A stretch of 64,000 nt of DNA from Liopterus haemorrhoidalis (GCA_963971575.1 OZ020613.1:49160250-49224249), one strand, 5' to 3'; shown: positions 1-11,275, counted from the stretch's first letter. The notes: generated by a model from the sequence alone, not told the origin. A program made the numbers and translations.

Positions 1-133
1 GTATTTTCTAGGTCTACTTTTTCACATTTAATAGTGTCTGCATGTTCAGACTTGATGTCAATCTCCTCGGTAATGATTATGTTTGATTTGGCGTAATAGC
101 GATACATTTCGTCTGTATCTCCATCTCTAGTTC
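1..133 (-). CDS. Zinc-finger gene copy C, exon 3 (partial at window edge)
   Basis: The exon begins after an acceptor at 134-135 (TTATTACAG on the minus strand) and runs off the left edge. Read in phase 1 it matches exon 3 of copies A and B, including YRYYAKSNIIITEEIDIKSE. The IKSE core fits the sumoylation consensus (hydrophobic-K-x-E). No stop is visible in this part. The finger exon of this copy must lie beyond the window. The cassette also carries a stop in exon 1, so it may be a pseudogene. Confidence 0.7.
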
Positions 134-291
134 CTGTAATAATCAGATCATAGTCATATAATGAGAAACATAGCCCTAGTGAATACCAACTCAGAAGCTG
201 TCACATCTATAGACAACTAAATCACCTTGTTCTGGGCCCACCATAAACATTAATTAATAGCAGAGACATGAATAAAACTAGCTCTACTGAC

Positions 292-426
292 CAGTGTTTG
301 CGACAGCTGCACTCTCCAATTCATCTCCTTCACATTCACTGGTGTCCACAGGTTCAGACTTTATGTAAATCTCCTCTATGTTGGGGTTATAATGATATAC
401 GTCGTCTGTAACTCTATCTCGCATTG
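292..426 (-). CDS. Zinc-finger gene copy C, exon 2
   Basis: A 135-nt symmetrical phase-1 exon. The acceptor is TTTATTGCAG (AG at 427-428) and the donor is GTCAGT (GT at 290-291). It encodes an acidic segment with IYIKSEPVDTSECEGDELES, matching exon 2 of A and B. The IKSE motif is a candidate SUMO site. It is open throughout. The 1,069-bp intron before it is about 940 bp longer than the same intron in A because of inserted sequence at roughly 435-1390. Confidence 0.75.
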
Positions 427-434
427 CTGCAATA

Positions 435-1390
435 AACACATTGTTACATATAATTTAACTTTTATTTTGTCCAGCGACTAGCTTACACAGCCGAGATGGT
501 CGTGTGGTTCACAAACTCCTATACAATTAATATAAATTTAAGAGCGCCAATTGGTCTATAAATACCTGTACTTAGGACCGACTAAGAGATCCTAATATAT
601 TTTCAAAATGATGTCCTAAGAACTACTATCAAGTATCATAAAGAAAACTACAACTAAAATTACAGTGATAAATGAGAAGTTATATTTATAATTATACAAG
701 ACTCGGGGAGGATATCAAAAGAATTAAATAATGTTTAAATTGATTACAGAAAGGTACAAAAATGGAATTCCAGACCCGTAACCTAGAATAATTTTTAATA
801 TAAAAGTGAACAACAATTTTAACAACGTATATGAAAAATCCAATAATCAAACTACTAAATTTCTTATCTGTTTCCATGCAAATTTCGTGTGTCTCATCCA
901 AAGTCGGAAGTAGCCTCTTCTCTACCGTTCTGCAACAACTTAAAATCCCGCTACGCCGGAAGATTTACTGGCCAATCTTTGAAATAAGACTGGATACCAA
1001 AAACTGGATACAAACACTGGATACAAAGATTGAATACAAAGAGCCTTAGATGGAATGCGGCTCTTTAAGTGTGGAATATAAATTTTTAAAAACAGAAATA
1101 AAATCCAAATGAATTGTACGGACATACAGCACTATGCAGCTTAACTCTTCTACAATCCCACGATATGGTTACCAAATATAATTGATAGTAGTCAATCTCT
1201 AAATATATTTGGAGCCGAAGAGCTTTTTATACTGCTGACTTTTACTTTGCAAAATTTTTCACTAATGATAAACAAACGTTTTTCTGTTACTTGTATATTT
1301 TTAGTTACCAAGTGACCGATGGCCTGACGACGCATTTGAACAATGTGAAATCCTGTCGTACTTAATTAATTTGCAATTTAGACCGTAATA
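435..1390. other. Inserted non-coding sequence in intron 1 of copy C
   Basis: The matching intron in copy A is only 132 bp, and homology to it resumes at about 1391, so this stretch is an insertion in copy C. It is AT-rich. The short open frames on both strands show no recognisable domain. I saw no clear terminal repeats or target duplication, so the element type is unknown. Confidence 0.4.
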
Positions 1391-1495
1391 ACATCACTGT
1401 GAAATACAAACAAATTCCTAATTATAAAGATATTCGTAATAAAACATTGCTGAAGTTATAAAAGCAAGAGAGTTATAGCTGTGCTCATTACTGAC

Positions 1496-1646
1496 CATTC
1501 TCCCATTCAGGAGTATGCTCCATTCCAGTCTCTACTCTATATTCTTCAGTAGCTTGATATTCTGTTTTAATGTCGCACTCTGTTTTAATAATACTGCCAT
1601 CTTATGTATCATTAGGCTGCAAGTTACAGCCAGTCTCATCATTCAT
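1496..1646 (-). pseudogene. Zinc-finger gene copy C, first coding exon with premature stop
   Basis: Same exon as in A (13258-13405) and B (54376-54518). Acceptor TTTTGTTCCAG lies just upstream of an ATG at 1646, and donor GTCAGT is at 1495-1490. The N-terminus reads MNDETGCNLQPNDT and then meets an in-frame TAA (1602-1604, codon 15). After the stop the frame stays open and keeps the usual acidic, Lys/Glu-rich sequence (IKTE, IKTEY) up to a phase-1 end. A single lesion in an otherwise intact exon suggests recent loss. A later start, or joining the 5' leader directly to exon 2, would bypass it. Confidence 0.7.
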
Positions 1647-1745
1647 ATTATTTCCTGGAACAAAAGTGTACTGTCATGACTAGGGAACTCACTTTTTGAA
1701 ACAAGATAGTCGGGATACTGAAATTTTATTGGCGACTAGTTAAAG

Positions 1746-2102
1746 CAGTGGTGTTCTACATACACCCCGCGGACCAGACTTGGGCCAATACTATTTTTGA
1801 AACGACATGCACTAATATTCTACCTTGTCTTTAAGTGATTTTCTGAATTTCTACCGCCCACTCTTGGTCGTTATCAAATAATTTTTTGAATTTCTACTCC
1901 CTTATGTTTTGAAGTGTTTTTTTACCGACCGCCAACATATATAAGGGAGGTATTGTGATCATACCGATTTTGACATTTCGAGATTTCGATGGATCTACAC
2001 GAATTGAGGTTATTTCTAACGTTTTGGCTATTTTTAGCTCCTCTCTGAAAATTTCTGGGAGTCCAACTGGGCCCCACTATGGGAAAAGTTTGGAAATCAC
2101 TG
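1746..2102. mobile_element. hAT-type MITE upstream of copy C
   Basis: The left end CAGTGGTGTTC and the inverted right end (GGAAATCACTG) have hAT-like termini. Flanking octamers AGTTAAAG and GATTAAAG agree at 6 of 8 positions, as expected for an old 8-bp target duplication. The left half of the same element sits at the matching place upstream of copy A (about 13498-13640), so the insertion predates the C/A duplication. No coding capacity. Confidence 0.6.
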
Positions 2103-2844
2103 GATTAAAGATTAAATTAGGGAAAACTTAAACACTCATTCAAAAAAAAAAAACTCATGAGCATGGAGGACGCCCTGACTCATGAGTAAGAAGGACTGAC
2201 CAATCAAAATAACTTACAACTGCATGAAAGAAACTAAAAGGTAAACCATAGAAAATGTGAGATGTAAGCCCTTATTAAAATAAAAATTATAGATTCCCAA
2301 ACGCCTAGTAAAACGCATAGGGACAGAGAAGGTAAGTTCTCCGTTTCTAGACCGTCTGTCATGGATATGAAAGCCACGTGATCAGTGTGACGTTTCGGCT
2401 GGTTCTATTATCCATGGATAATCAGGTATTCATTTTAAGTATTAAATACTTGAGGCTGAGTTGATCCCAGAGCTGACTGTACAATATCTGAAAATAAACA
2501 TCCGAAGGAAGTGGAAGTATTCGAACCTGGGTTCCTGTGCTGCTTAGGCAATCGTTTTACCACGGAGCCTTTATTCACTACTAAGAGTAAGAACACTGAA
2601 TAGTAGAGAAGCTGAAAAGATAGCTAATGACTAAGACGAGTGAGGAAGAAATGGCACATAGAAAATAACGGAGAAGAAAACCTATTTTACAAATCCTTTG
2701 GGTATAAAACAGGATTTATGATTATATGAAGGGTGTATCAAAAACTCCTCAACCTTAACCTAAAAAACTTGATTGGTGAGCAAATTAGGAAAAAAATGTT
2801 GATGACCAAAGTTCGCCCAGAGAATCGAATGGTATTATCTAGAT

Positions 2845-3162
2845 CAGTGTTTCTCAATATTTTTACACTCGTGGCACATTTTCGAAAGAAGAAAAGTTTC
2901 GCGGCACACCTACGTAGTTATAGAAGAAGACATTTTAAATATAGACGCCGCTGTGTTCAAGAAAAAAGGGATATGTCAGTTTCATATCGTCATAAAATGA
3001 TCCTTCGTGTATTTTATTCTTATTAATGGTATTGTATGTATATTCGGACAATAATGTTAAAATGAAAACGACGCTATTTTTTTTTTTTTTTAAATTTCGC
3101 GGCACACTTGGAAAATATTACGGCACATTAATGTGCCGCGGCACACCCTTTGGGAAACACTG
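2845..3162. mobile_element. hAT MITE with perfect 8-bp target duplication
   Basis: A 318-bp element bounded by CAGTGTTTCTCAA and its inverted counterpart TTGGGAAACACTG. It is flanked on both sides by ATCTAGAT (2837-2844 and 3163-3170). An 8-bp duplication plus CAGTG ends is diagnostic of hAT. The interior repeats the theme 'gcggcacac'. The 97-residue open frame crossing it has no domain similarity that I recognise. Confidence 0.85.
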
Positions 3163-4071
3163 ATCTAGATATATAATACCATGTAAGATTTGGTTAGAAG
3201 AAGCCAAACGAAGTGAGCTACCTATCTTTTAGTTTAATGAGAAAACCTAGTTTGAAGACACCCACTCTAATAATGCCACTTGTTTAGAATCACCGTACAT
3301 TGAACAAATAACGTGTGTGTGACGCATTCACAGTCGGGTAGGTACCTGTTCTAGACTCTTACTATATAATATTAATAATATAATGTATTTATACCTAATT
3401 CTGCAGAAAATTGTCACTTATGACTTTTACCTTCAAATGGACGATAAGTTCCTACCATTTCCGGAAATAACACCAGCTTGGAATAAAGCTTACACGAATG
3501 TTGAAAAGTCGTAGTAATTTTTTTTTTTTTTTTGAAGTATGTTTGGGGCAGCCAGCTATAAATACTTGTTATAAATACATTTCACTTAATGTAAATCACT
3601 CTAAAACTATCCGGATAATACCATTAAATGCCATATGTAGCGATCCGTGAGAATCAACCTGCGTGTCAGAGTTGCCAATCTGCATGTAATTACACGAAAT
3701 TCGTGTAATTTCAATAGCCATGAGTAATTTGTGGGTAATGAAATTCGGTGGGTAAAATGTGTGTAATTTGGTCAAAGTACAAATAATTCTCAATTTTTTT
3801 GTTCAGTTTTTTTTTTTAATTGTGTTGATACACTGGTATTGTCAACCAGTGATGGGCGCGTAGAATACATGATGTAGACTAATGTAGATTTTACGCGTAA
3901 ACATGTCAAGTAGAATATGCTTTTGTTTACGTGTCGAATGTAGAATGTAAACTGTACATGCCGCAGTACGTTAAAATGTAATATTTGAAATAATAGAATG
4001 GTAATAGTTTAAATAGTTTACTTTAATGTTTATGTTTATTTCAATTTTATGTAATTCTAATTACATATATT

Positions 4072-4733
4072 CAGTGATGGGCGTTTACACGTAAACTTTA
4101 ATTGTTTACGTTTACGTGTAAACTTATGTAAACAATTGGTAAACTTGTCAACAATGTAAACAATGTAAACTTTTTAAACTATCAAATAATGAGGTTAGTT
4201 TTAGTTATTTAATACGAATAATATAGGGTTAATGAACAAGTATATTCAGTTCAAAACAATAAATTTATTTAAAAAATGGTGGGAAGAAACCGAAGGAATA
4301 GTTCTGAAGAACTAGGTTTTGTTTTAATTAAAGAAAATGAAAGAAAATATAGGGCGTTATGCAAAATTTGCAATGAATCTTTTCGTTATTAAAAAATATA
4401 GGCTGATTTTCTTAAAGGGGAAATTTAATGTATTTTGTTATTAAAAAAAATAGATTGAATTTTTTAAAGAAACAAGTTTTTATTTTACATATTCATATTT
4501 ACTAATTTGTATGTAACACCTGTATAATGATACTTTTTCATTTAAAATCGTTTCATTAAAATTTTATTATTTATAAAAATGTATTCAAAAAGAGGTTCTG
4601 TAATTCAAAACAAGTGCGCATGTCTAAATCATTGTTTACAATGTTTACAAGAGTTTTTGTATTTACTTTACATCATTGTTTACGCGTCAACAATGAGGTA
4701 ACTTACATCATGTAACTTACGCGCCCATCACTG
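4072..4733. mobile_element. hAT element nested in the one above
   Basis: A 662-bp element with ends CAGTGATGGGCG and CGCCCATCACTG, flanked by CATATATT on both sides (4064-4071, 4734-4741). It contains the relic of a BED-type zinc finger (4276-4392), which fits a deleted derivative of an autonomous hAT transposon. The middle is AT-rich and shared with the copy at 47579-48880 in the opposite orientation. Confidence 0.88.
4276..4392 (+). pseudogene. BED zinc-finger relic of hAT transposase
   Basis: A short open frame starting MVGRNRRNSSEELGF and including YRALCKICNESF, a C-x2-C pair in the context typical of the BED finger at the N-terminus of hAT transposases. The frame stops at codon 39, before the His ligands. 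The same relic is readable in the minus orientation in the 47579-48880 copy. It has no function of its own and serves mainly to assign the family. Confidence 0.55.
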
Positions 4734-5218
4734 CATATATTGTTTCCAAAAATGTTATCTCACAAATCGTATGTTGTTATGGACAATATAAATTACTTGG
4801 TTTCTGTCTGTATGAACTACTAAAGTAAAATTAAAATTAAAAATTACTAGTTGTTTTAATCAGGAAGCTGTCAAAAATATTAAATTTGAGTTCTTTACTG
4901 GCTCTTCTGCTTAAAACTGACGGTATTTTATTTTTTTACACGTTACACAACCTCATTTTTCATTATTCTACGCCAGATTCTACGTGTCTACACAGTCTAC
5001 ACTTCTCTACGCTGTCTACGGTAAATTTACACGTAGACGTAAAAAATTCAAGTTTACGCGTAGACGCCCATCTCTGTTGTCAACTGATAATAACTGAAGC
5101 ACCTCTAGTGAGATTTTGAGAAACTGAAAGGTGCAGGATAGTCGAGTTTGTTTACTGTTGTTTTCATAGCGCGTTTTTAAAAAATGTCTTTAAAATTGCA
5201 AGAAAAATTAAATGCAAC

Positions 5219-5421
5219 GTGAATTGTTGTGTTTATCTTTGCAATGCAAAAGTAGGTCGTGATAGAGATCCAAGTTTTCATCGTGTTCCGAAATGTGGCA
5301 AAAAAGCCTTATTACCTTCAATTATAAACCTAGAGGTTACTTGGGCACTGAGAAAACGGAAAATTTCATTTAACGCAACCCTCATATTGACTAATAAATT
5401 AATTTCAATAAATATCACATG
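5219..5421 (+). pseudogene. THAP-domain fragment
   Basis: An open frame beginning at GTG with NCCVYLCNAKVGRD and then SFHRVPKCG. This resembles the start of a THAP zinc finger (Cys, Cys, then Phe-His-x-x-Pro). The later Cys-x2-His pair is absent and there is no ATG in a good place. The rest (LRKRKISFNATL) loses similarity. It may be a relic of a P-like transposon or of a THAP gene exon. It lies between the nested hAT pair and the palindromic MITEs. Confidence 0.45.
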
Positions 5422-5660
5422 AAGATACCATTGAACCTGTCAAAAATATCCTATCTGCGTCAGCCATGATGTACAATGTAGTGGCGCCTCTATCGGTAGT
5501 GTCAGATGACAATACAAACTGGTGTATATGCTGTTCATTTTTGTAAAGACAAACCAAATCTAGTTATGTTGGTTACTTTTATAGTGTATTACTGACTTTA
5601 AATTTCATTTAAAAAATTATATTGCGCTGTAAATAAGACTTCATATTTATTGGTTATTAT

Positions 5661-5997
5661 CTGTCTCATTTTGTAATACGAAACTAAGAGGGAAATTTCA
5701 TTTTTTATGTTGTATATTTAAAATATCATCTTAGGGTGGTAATTCTGAAGTGGCACCAAAAGTGTTCAAAATATTTGCCTTGTCTATCACAATTTTGACA
5801 TATCAATCGCAATTTTGACATGTCAATTTGTTATCTGACATATATAGTTTTTGAGTGAATATAACCTCGATATAATAAAACTTAACCAAATATTTAAAAA
5901 CCAGATTTACAAGTTGACATGTTTCCATAAAAGTCTATTTACACCACAACAGTCACCAAAGTAACCAGATCTAGTTTCGTATTACAAAATGAGACAG
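5661..5997. mobile_element. MITE inserted into a palindromic MITE
   Basis: A 337-bp element with about 26-bp inverted ends starting CTGTCTCATTTTGTAATACG, flanked by ATTAT on both sides (5656-5660, 5998-6002). It interrupts a partial copy of the palindromic element described at 6022-6533, whose left part begins near 5531. The 5-bp target duplication does not settle the superfamily. No coding capacity. Confidence 0.75.
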
Positions 5998-6021
5998 ATT
6001 ATAGGAACTTTTCATTGTTTC

Positions 6022-6533
6022 GCTGTTCACTTTTGTAAGAACAAACTAAGAGGAAATTTTGATTTTATTAGTTACCTTTGAAACTGTATGTCATGTTGGT
6101 ATTAAAAAATGGCAAAAAATGTCAATTTGTCATATTTAAAAATTATATTTTAATTATAATGATCATAACCAAAAAAATCTGAAGTCTGAATGACAGCGCA
6201 AGGAATTTTTTTAAATTACATTTAAAGTCAGTAATACGCTACAAAAATAACCAAAACAACTAGGATCAACAGCATATATCTGTTCACTTTTGTAAGGACA
6301 AACCAGATCTAGTTGTTTTGATTATTTTTATAATGTATTACTGATTTTAAATGTAAATTAAAAATATTCCTTACGCTGTAAAACCGACTTTAGATTTATT
6401 GGTTATGATCATAATTAAGAAAGTGACATTTTTTATAATTTTTTAATACCAACATGACATACAATTTCAAAGGTGCAAACTATTGAAATTTAAATTTCCT
6501 CTTAGTTTGTTTTTACAAAAGTGAACAGCATAT
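6022..6533. repeat. 512-bp near-perfect palindrome (foldback MITE)
   Basis: The left end GCTGTTCACTTTTGTAAGAA reappears inverted at 6533. The arms can be followed to the centre near 6278, so almost the whole unit can fold back on itself. A third, internal copy of the end motif (TCTGTTCACTTTTGTAAGGA) lies at the centre. This suggests that two MITE copies sit head to head, or that a MITE was duplicated by hairpin resolution. Confidence 0.8.
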
Positions 6534-6539
6534 ACAATA

Positions 6540-7560
6540 TTTTTCCAGTAGTTAAATTGTATTATTGCAAATTCAGTAGTAAATGATTTAAAAAATATTT
6601 CCGTGTAATTTCCGTGTAATCTCACATGGGCTCGTGGGTAATGTGGGTTATTTTACGTACGTCGGTGGATAATGTGCTCTTAAAGCAGTGGCAACACTGC
6701 TGCGTGTGCTTATAGATGTCTAAGCTGACGTAACTGGTCATTTGATTTCAAGTCATAGGGAATAACACGGATGTTTTCCTATTGATTACTCAAATTAACG
6801 TCTATCCCTCTAGCGGCAATAAAGAGAAAACTCCTAAAAAGTATACTGTCATTGTTTTGGTATAGTTCAGCATGTGTTTTTTTTTTTGTTTCTGTCCATT
6901 CTTATTCCGTTTTTACAACGAATAAAGTGATAAATTTAAGAAAAATAGATTAAATACGCCTTGTTGTGTGTATGTTTGTCATTTAGAGAAGAAAATCTTC
7001 CAATATTAGATGAATTTTGTTAAAAAAATTATAGTGTATGACAATGTCTCTTTATTAGTTCTGCTTACAATTTAATTTTAATCCCAACGAGAAAAATGCG
7101 TTTTAAGTTAATAAATGCACCATTTATACTTATGTTTAGCTACAAGTGCTCTATTTATCGAAGGGAATTTTTACTGTTCAGATGTTTCTAAACTCGTTTA
7201 ATGTTGTGTAAATTATTGTTAATATAATTAAAACCCCTTGTTATGTCATGTGGGTGTTCCGTAACTGTGTTAATTTGCAAATATTTGACAGTTTTCTTGT
7301 GTAGAATGAATTACAAGTTCTCCTTCTATAAATTTCTTGAGAAATATGTAGTATTAAGTATTCAAATAAATGTTTTAAGGTCAAAGTATAACATTTTATT
7401 TTTTCTGTGAGCATATCCTTCACAAACAGCAAATAGACCAAAAATTGTTCATAAACCAATACTGTTTACATACGTTGACAGATGATTATCCTTTTTCGTG
7501 TCAAAAGTTCAGAAGGCAATAGTGGCGCAGTTTCCGTAATTATAGTCGCGAATGGGATCA
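6540..7560. other. AT-rich non-coding stretch
   Basis: I saw no gene, splice-bounded exon or element ends here. The short open frames on both strands carry no domain I recognise. Confidence 0.4.
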
Positions 7561-7571
7561 GTACCCTAAAA

Positions 7572-7856
7572 CAGTGTTTTTTAACCAAAAACGCACCGCG
7601 GACCACTAATAATGATTGTTGATTCATTTTTTGCAAGAAAATATTTAATGTGCTACTAAATACATTTATTTTATTTGTAGAATATCACAGAAAGTTTACA
7701 TACAATAAACAAAATATAAATTATTTACATAAAAAATGTGCATAAATTTAAAAAAAAAAAACTGCAAAAAACAAAAAAAAAAACTGCAAAAAACACATAT
7801 AAAAACTTTTGCGGACCACTAAAAATTTTCTGGGGACCACCTGTTGAGAAACATTG
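7572..7856. mobile_element. hAT MITE
   Basis: Ends CAGTGTTTTTTAACC and (inverted) CAATGTTTCTCAACAGG, with subterminal GGACCAC on both sides. Flanking octamers CCCTAAAA and CCCTAGAG match at 6 of 8 positions. Poly-A stretches fill the centre. Related to the 2845-3162 family by its ends. Confidence 0.65.
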
Positions 7857-7894
7857 CCCTAGAGTACTAGCGCCCCGATAAAATTTTAAGTTTA

Positions 7895-8278
7895 AATTTA
7901 TAAAATTTCAATTGAGTAAAACTAACCACAGTGTTATCAACGACACGGAAACGGAAGTAAAAAGATTATACTACTGGCCCAAATTATGCGAATCCATCCA
8001 AACGTATAATAATAAGTGTGCGATCTGTCAACAAACCAAATATGACAAAAACCCGTTGAAATTAAAATATAATGTGACATCCACGGCTAATAAATCTTTT
8101 CAGATATTACATACAGATTGCATTACCTTGGAAAGCACAAAATTCTTGACTGTAATAGATTAATTTTCTAAATACGAACAGGTGTACAAGTTAAACTCTT
8201 CTCAAGGAATTGAAATTGTTAATAACTTATTTCAAATTTTTCTGGCATCAAGTGACTTTGAAAATATTCCTTGCAACA
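7895..8278 (+). pseudogene. Gypsy-type integrase fragment
   Basis: The frame reads EVKRLYYWPKLCESIQTY and then CAICQQTKYDKNPL. This is the His-His-Cys-Cys zinc-binding region of a Ty3/gypsy integrase, followed by the first strand of the catalytic core (ILHTDC, then FLTVID). A TAA stop follows ID, and the frame then resumes as FSKYEQVYKLNSSQG. The other catalytic residues, the RT and the LTRs are absent here, so it is an isolated decayed piece. It sits downstream of copy A, on the opposite strand. Confidence 0.75.
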
Positions 8279-8639
8279 GGGCTTGGAACCGAAATAAAAA
8301 ATAAGACAAAAAACCAAGGTACTGGAAAAACATCTACACAAGTTTGTACACTATAATGATTTCGAAAGCCTGTAAAACGAATATGCTAGAAATGTTTTTA
8401 TTAAAACCAAAAATAACAAAAATTATAAGGACACAATGTAACATTTTCTATCACAAAAGTTCCTAGCAGAAAATGTACCGCGTCCTTTTTCAAAGCATCT
8501 ATAAATAGACACTTAAATATCATCTTGATATTATCGATACTTTATAACTCATGATAATCTAACGGTTTCTCTCCAGATTTCTTTTGTTTTTATCGAACCA
8601 GTTTTTTTCTTCGCTTTTATTCGCTTTAATGCACACCGC

Positions 8640-8742
8640 TCACATTTCAATGGTTTCTCACCAGAATGTATGTAATTGTCAGTACCATGAAAATATATGA
8701 GTATAAAAATGCTTTATTACACACATCACATCAGCATGGCCT
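8640..8742 (-). pseudogene. Relic finger repeats after the copy A stop codon
   Basis: Beyond the TAG of copy A the same frame contains CDVCNKAF and, further on, HSGEKPLKCERC. These are remains of at least two more Cys2-His2 fingers. The ancestral array was therefore longer and the present stop shortened it. The His ligands of the first relic are gone. Confidence 0.6.
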
Positions 8743-9863
8743 CTATACAGAATGAATTCGTTTGTGACGAAAGAGATTTGATGGCTGTGAAAATTCCTTA
8801 TCACACTGCTCACATTTGAAAAGTTTCTGTACAGAATGTACTTGTTTGTGTCCAATGAGATGTGCTGATTGTGAAAATGCTTTGTCACACAGATCACATT
8901 TGAACGGTTTCTCTCCAGAATGTATAATTTTGTGTCTAACGAGATGTGATGGCACTGTAAATGCTTTATCACACTGATCACATTTAAAAGGTTTCTCACC
9001 AGTATGTATTCGTTTGTGTCTACAGAGGGCTGATGACTGTGAAAATGATTTATCACAATAATCACATATGAAGGGTTTCTCTCCAGAGTGAATTCGTTTG
9101 TGAGTAATTAGATTTGATGACTCTGAAAATGCTTTATCACAGTGAACACATTTGAAGGGTTTCTCTCCAGAATGTATTCGTTTGTGTTTAATGAGGCTTG
9201 ATGACTTTGAAAATGCTTTATTACACTGACCACATTTGAAGGGCTTTTCTTCAGAATATTTTGGTTTTTGTCTAATGCGATGTGAAAATGCTTTACCAGA
9301 CAGATTACTTTTGATTGACTTCTCTCCAGAATGTGTCCGTTTGTGTGAAACGAGATGTGATGATTGTGTAAATGCTTTATTACACTGATCACATTTGAAA
9401 GGTTTCACACCAGAATGTATAATTTTATGTCTAACGAGATGTGATGGCACTGTAAATGCTTTATCACACTGATCACATTTAAAAGGTCTCTCACCAGTAT
9501 GTATTTGTTTGTGTCTACAGAGGGCTGATGACTGTGAAAATGATTTATCACAATGATCACATTTGAAGGGTTTCTCTCCAGAATGTATTCGTTTGTGTCT
9601 AATGAGACTTGATGACACTGAAAACGTTTTATCACACTGATCACATTTAAATGGTCTTTCGCCAGAATGTATACGTTTGTGCCTACTGAGATTTGATGCA
9701 TCAGAAAATGCTATATCACACTCATCACATTTGAAGGGTTTCTCTCCAAAATGTATTGGTTTGTGTCGAATGAGATGTGCTGACGCTAATGTGGGTTGTT
9801 CATATTTATTAATGTTCAAAGAGTCATAATCGTCATCTGATTCACTGGAAGATGTTCCTCTAC
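8743..9863 (-). CDS. Zinc-finger gene copy A, finger exon (exon 4)
   Basis: Starts after acceptor TTGTTTACAG (AG at 9864-9865) in phase 1 and ends at a TAG. It opens with a Ser/Asp-rich linker (GTSSSESDDDYDS) and half a finger lacking its Cys pair. It then has 11 regular Cys2-His2 fingers and one broken finger (number 6, no Cys, three residues short). Linkers are mostly HSGEKPFKC and helices include QSSALCR and VPSHLVR, so a nuclear DNA-binding protein is likely. Fingers 1-5 and 7-11 are two copies of one block: about 130 nt around 8924 and 9419 are nearly identical, 495 bp apart. With exons 1-3 the predicted protein is 517 residues. The target gene is unknown. Confidence 0.88.
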
Positions 9864-9949
9864 CTGTAAACAAACTTGCATTGATTCGCTTACTCAAATA
9901 AAGTTTTGACTACTACTTTGTTTAGACTACTTTGGAATTTGTAAACACA

Positions 9950-11275
9950 CTCAGTAATGCTTTCCGAAAGCTTGACTCGTCACAAATGGGTATAAAAGCT
10001 GAAGGAGAATATTGAAGTTATCTATACTTTGCCGATGACGTCGTACTTTTTTCAAAAACTCCACAACAAATCTAGCAAACTTAATTATGAAAGCCAAACA
10101 GTAAGGGCCGGTTTCTGAAAGTCTAGTTAACTATAACCAAATAGTTAGAAATAGTTAGTAACCGTAGCTACTTATGGGATTGTTATATTGTAACCGAGTT
10201 TAACCAAAAGATTAAGCTCGGCTAAGCTTTCAGAAATCGGCCCTAGGTCTCGCAATGAACTGCAAAAAACAGCCATACTAACGAATGGTTCCCTAGTAAT
10301 CATTAAAATAGATAATAATAAAATTAATTGTGTAAGAGAAACTGTTTACCAAGGGCAATTCATTTCGTTCGCAAATCGACAAAAAATGAAATTGAGAAAC
10401 TGCAGGATGGAAAAAATTCTGGGGACTGAAAAAATGCAAATATACCCATTACAATTAAAAGTAAAGTGATTAAGTTTTGCGTAGTTCCCGCCCTTATTTA
10501 CGGATGACAAACTTGTTCCTTGTAAAAAAAAAAAAAAATGAAGAAAAACTGTCAGTTACTGAAAGACAAATGGAAAAATTCATACTCAGAGTAAAACTTC
10601 GAGACAAAATACCATATAGAGAAATCCGTAAAAAAAAAGTAGAGATGTTACAGACTGCTGCAGAAGGTTTAAATTGAGGTGGGCAGGTCACCTAGCACGC
10701 TTAAATGTCAACCGGTGGATGAAAAAACAACCTTTTCTATTTTGCAATCATATGAGTGTTATTATGAAACTGAATTGGGTGTTATGATTAGTTTAGTGTC
10801 ATTATGACACTTAACATTTTATTTCATAAAATTGGCTACAATAATCTGCAAATTTTACAAAACATGATTAATATCTACCTTGAAAAATAAAAAATCAGTC
10901 CGGCCAACCGCTAATTTCGTATACCATCTTCCATAATCGAGGATGTTGTTTGATTATATAATGCAAATTTATTGTTTTAAAAGATATGAAAAAGCAAAAT
11001 AGAAAAAAATTATATACACAATTCGTTACATGAGGCTTTGCCATAATTGTTGATTAGAAAATGCGCTTTCTAACATCGACGTGTGCGGCAAAATCATGCC
11101 TCATGAAACTTGTGTTAATATTCTATTATGGTCGCCAAGACATCTGACGAGAAAACGAGGAATGCAAAACAGAAGATAGACAGACGACATCGTTAAAACT
11201 GCCGGTGCTCTGTGGCTCAGGATCACTCAAGACAAGGATACAATGGAAGAACATGGAGGAGGTTAATAATTACTA
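9950..11275 (+). pseudogene. LINE reverse-transcriptase 3' remnant in intron 3 of copy A
   Basis: Pieces in one orientation can be followed. Near 9955-10076 the frames read MGIKAEGEY and then YLYFADDVVLFSKTPQQI, the RT catalytic motif. At 10260-10690 comes the region with LSVTERQMEKFILRVKLRD, then RWAGHLARL, NRWM and, near 11110-11260, DDIVKTAGALW. The order is that of the C-terminal half of a non-LTR retrotransposon polymerase. Stops, frameshifts, a MITE (10105-10243) and about 370 bp of unrelated sequence (about 10735-11105) interrupt it. Confidence 0.75.
10105..10243. mobile_element. Harbinger-like MITE
   Basis: A 139-bp unit with ends GGGCCGGTTTCTGAAAG and CTTTCAGAAATCGGCCC, flanked by TAA and TAG. 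Three-base target sites and G/C-rich ends fit PIF/Harbinger MITEs. It interrupts the LINE remnant just after the RT motif. Confidence 0.65.

Larger units (their letters stand above)
3847..5076. mobile_element. hAT element, host of a nested hAT copy
   Basis: Begins CAGTGATGGGCGCG and ends with the inverted terminus CGCCCATCTCTG. The flanks are identical octamers TTGTCAAC (3839-3846 and 5077-5084). The outer element contains a second, related element (4072-4733). The sequence near the ends is built from short motifs such as TTTACGCGT in both orientations. Same family as the elements at 19248-47515 and 47579-48880. Confidence 0.88.

Noticed and set aside
8679..9701. Additional minus-strand frames over the finger exon of copy A (and plus-strand 62025-62501 over copy B)
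   Set aside because: They are shifted readings of the 84-nt finger repeat, as shown by NVISVIKH-type periodic sequence without zinc ligands.
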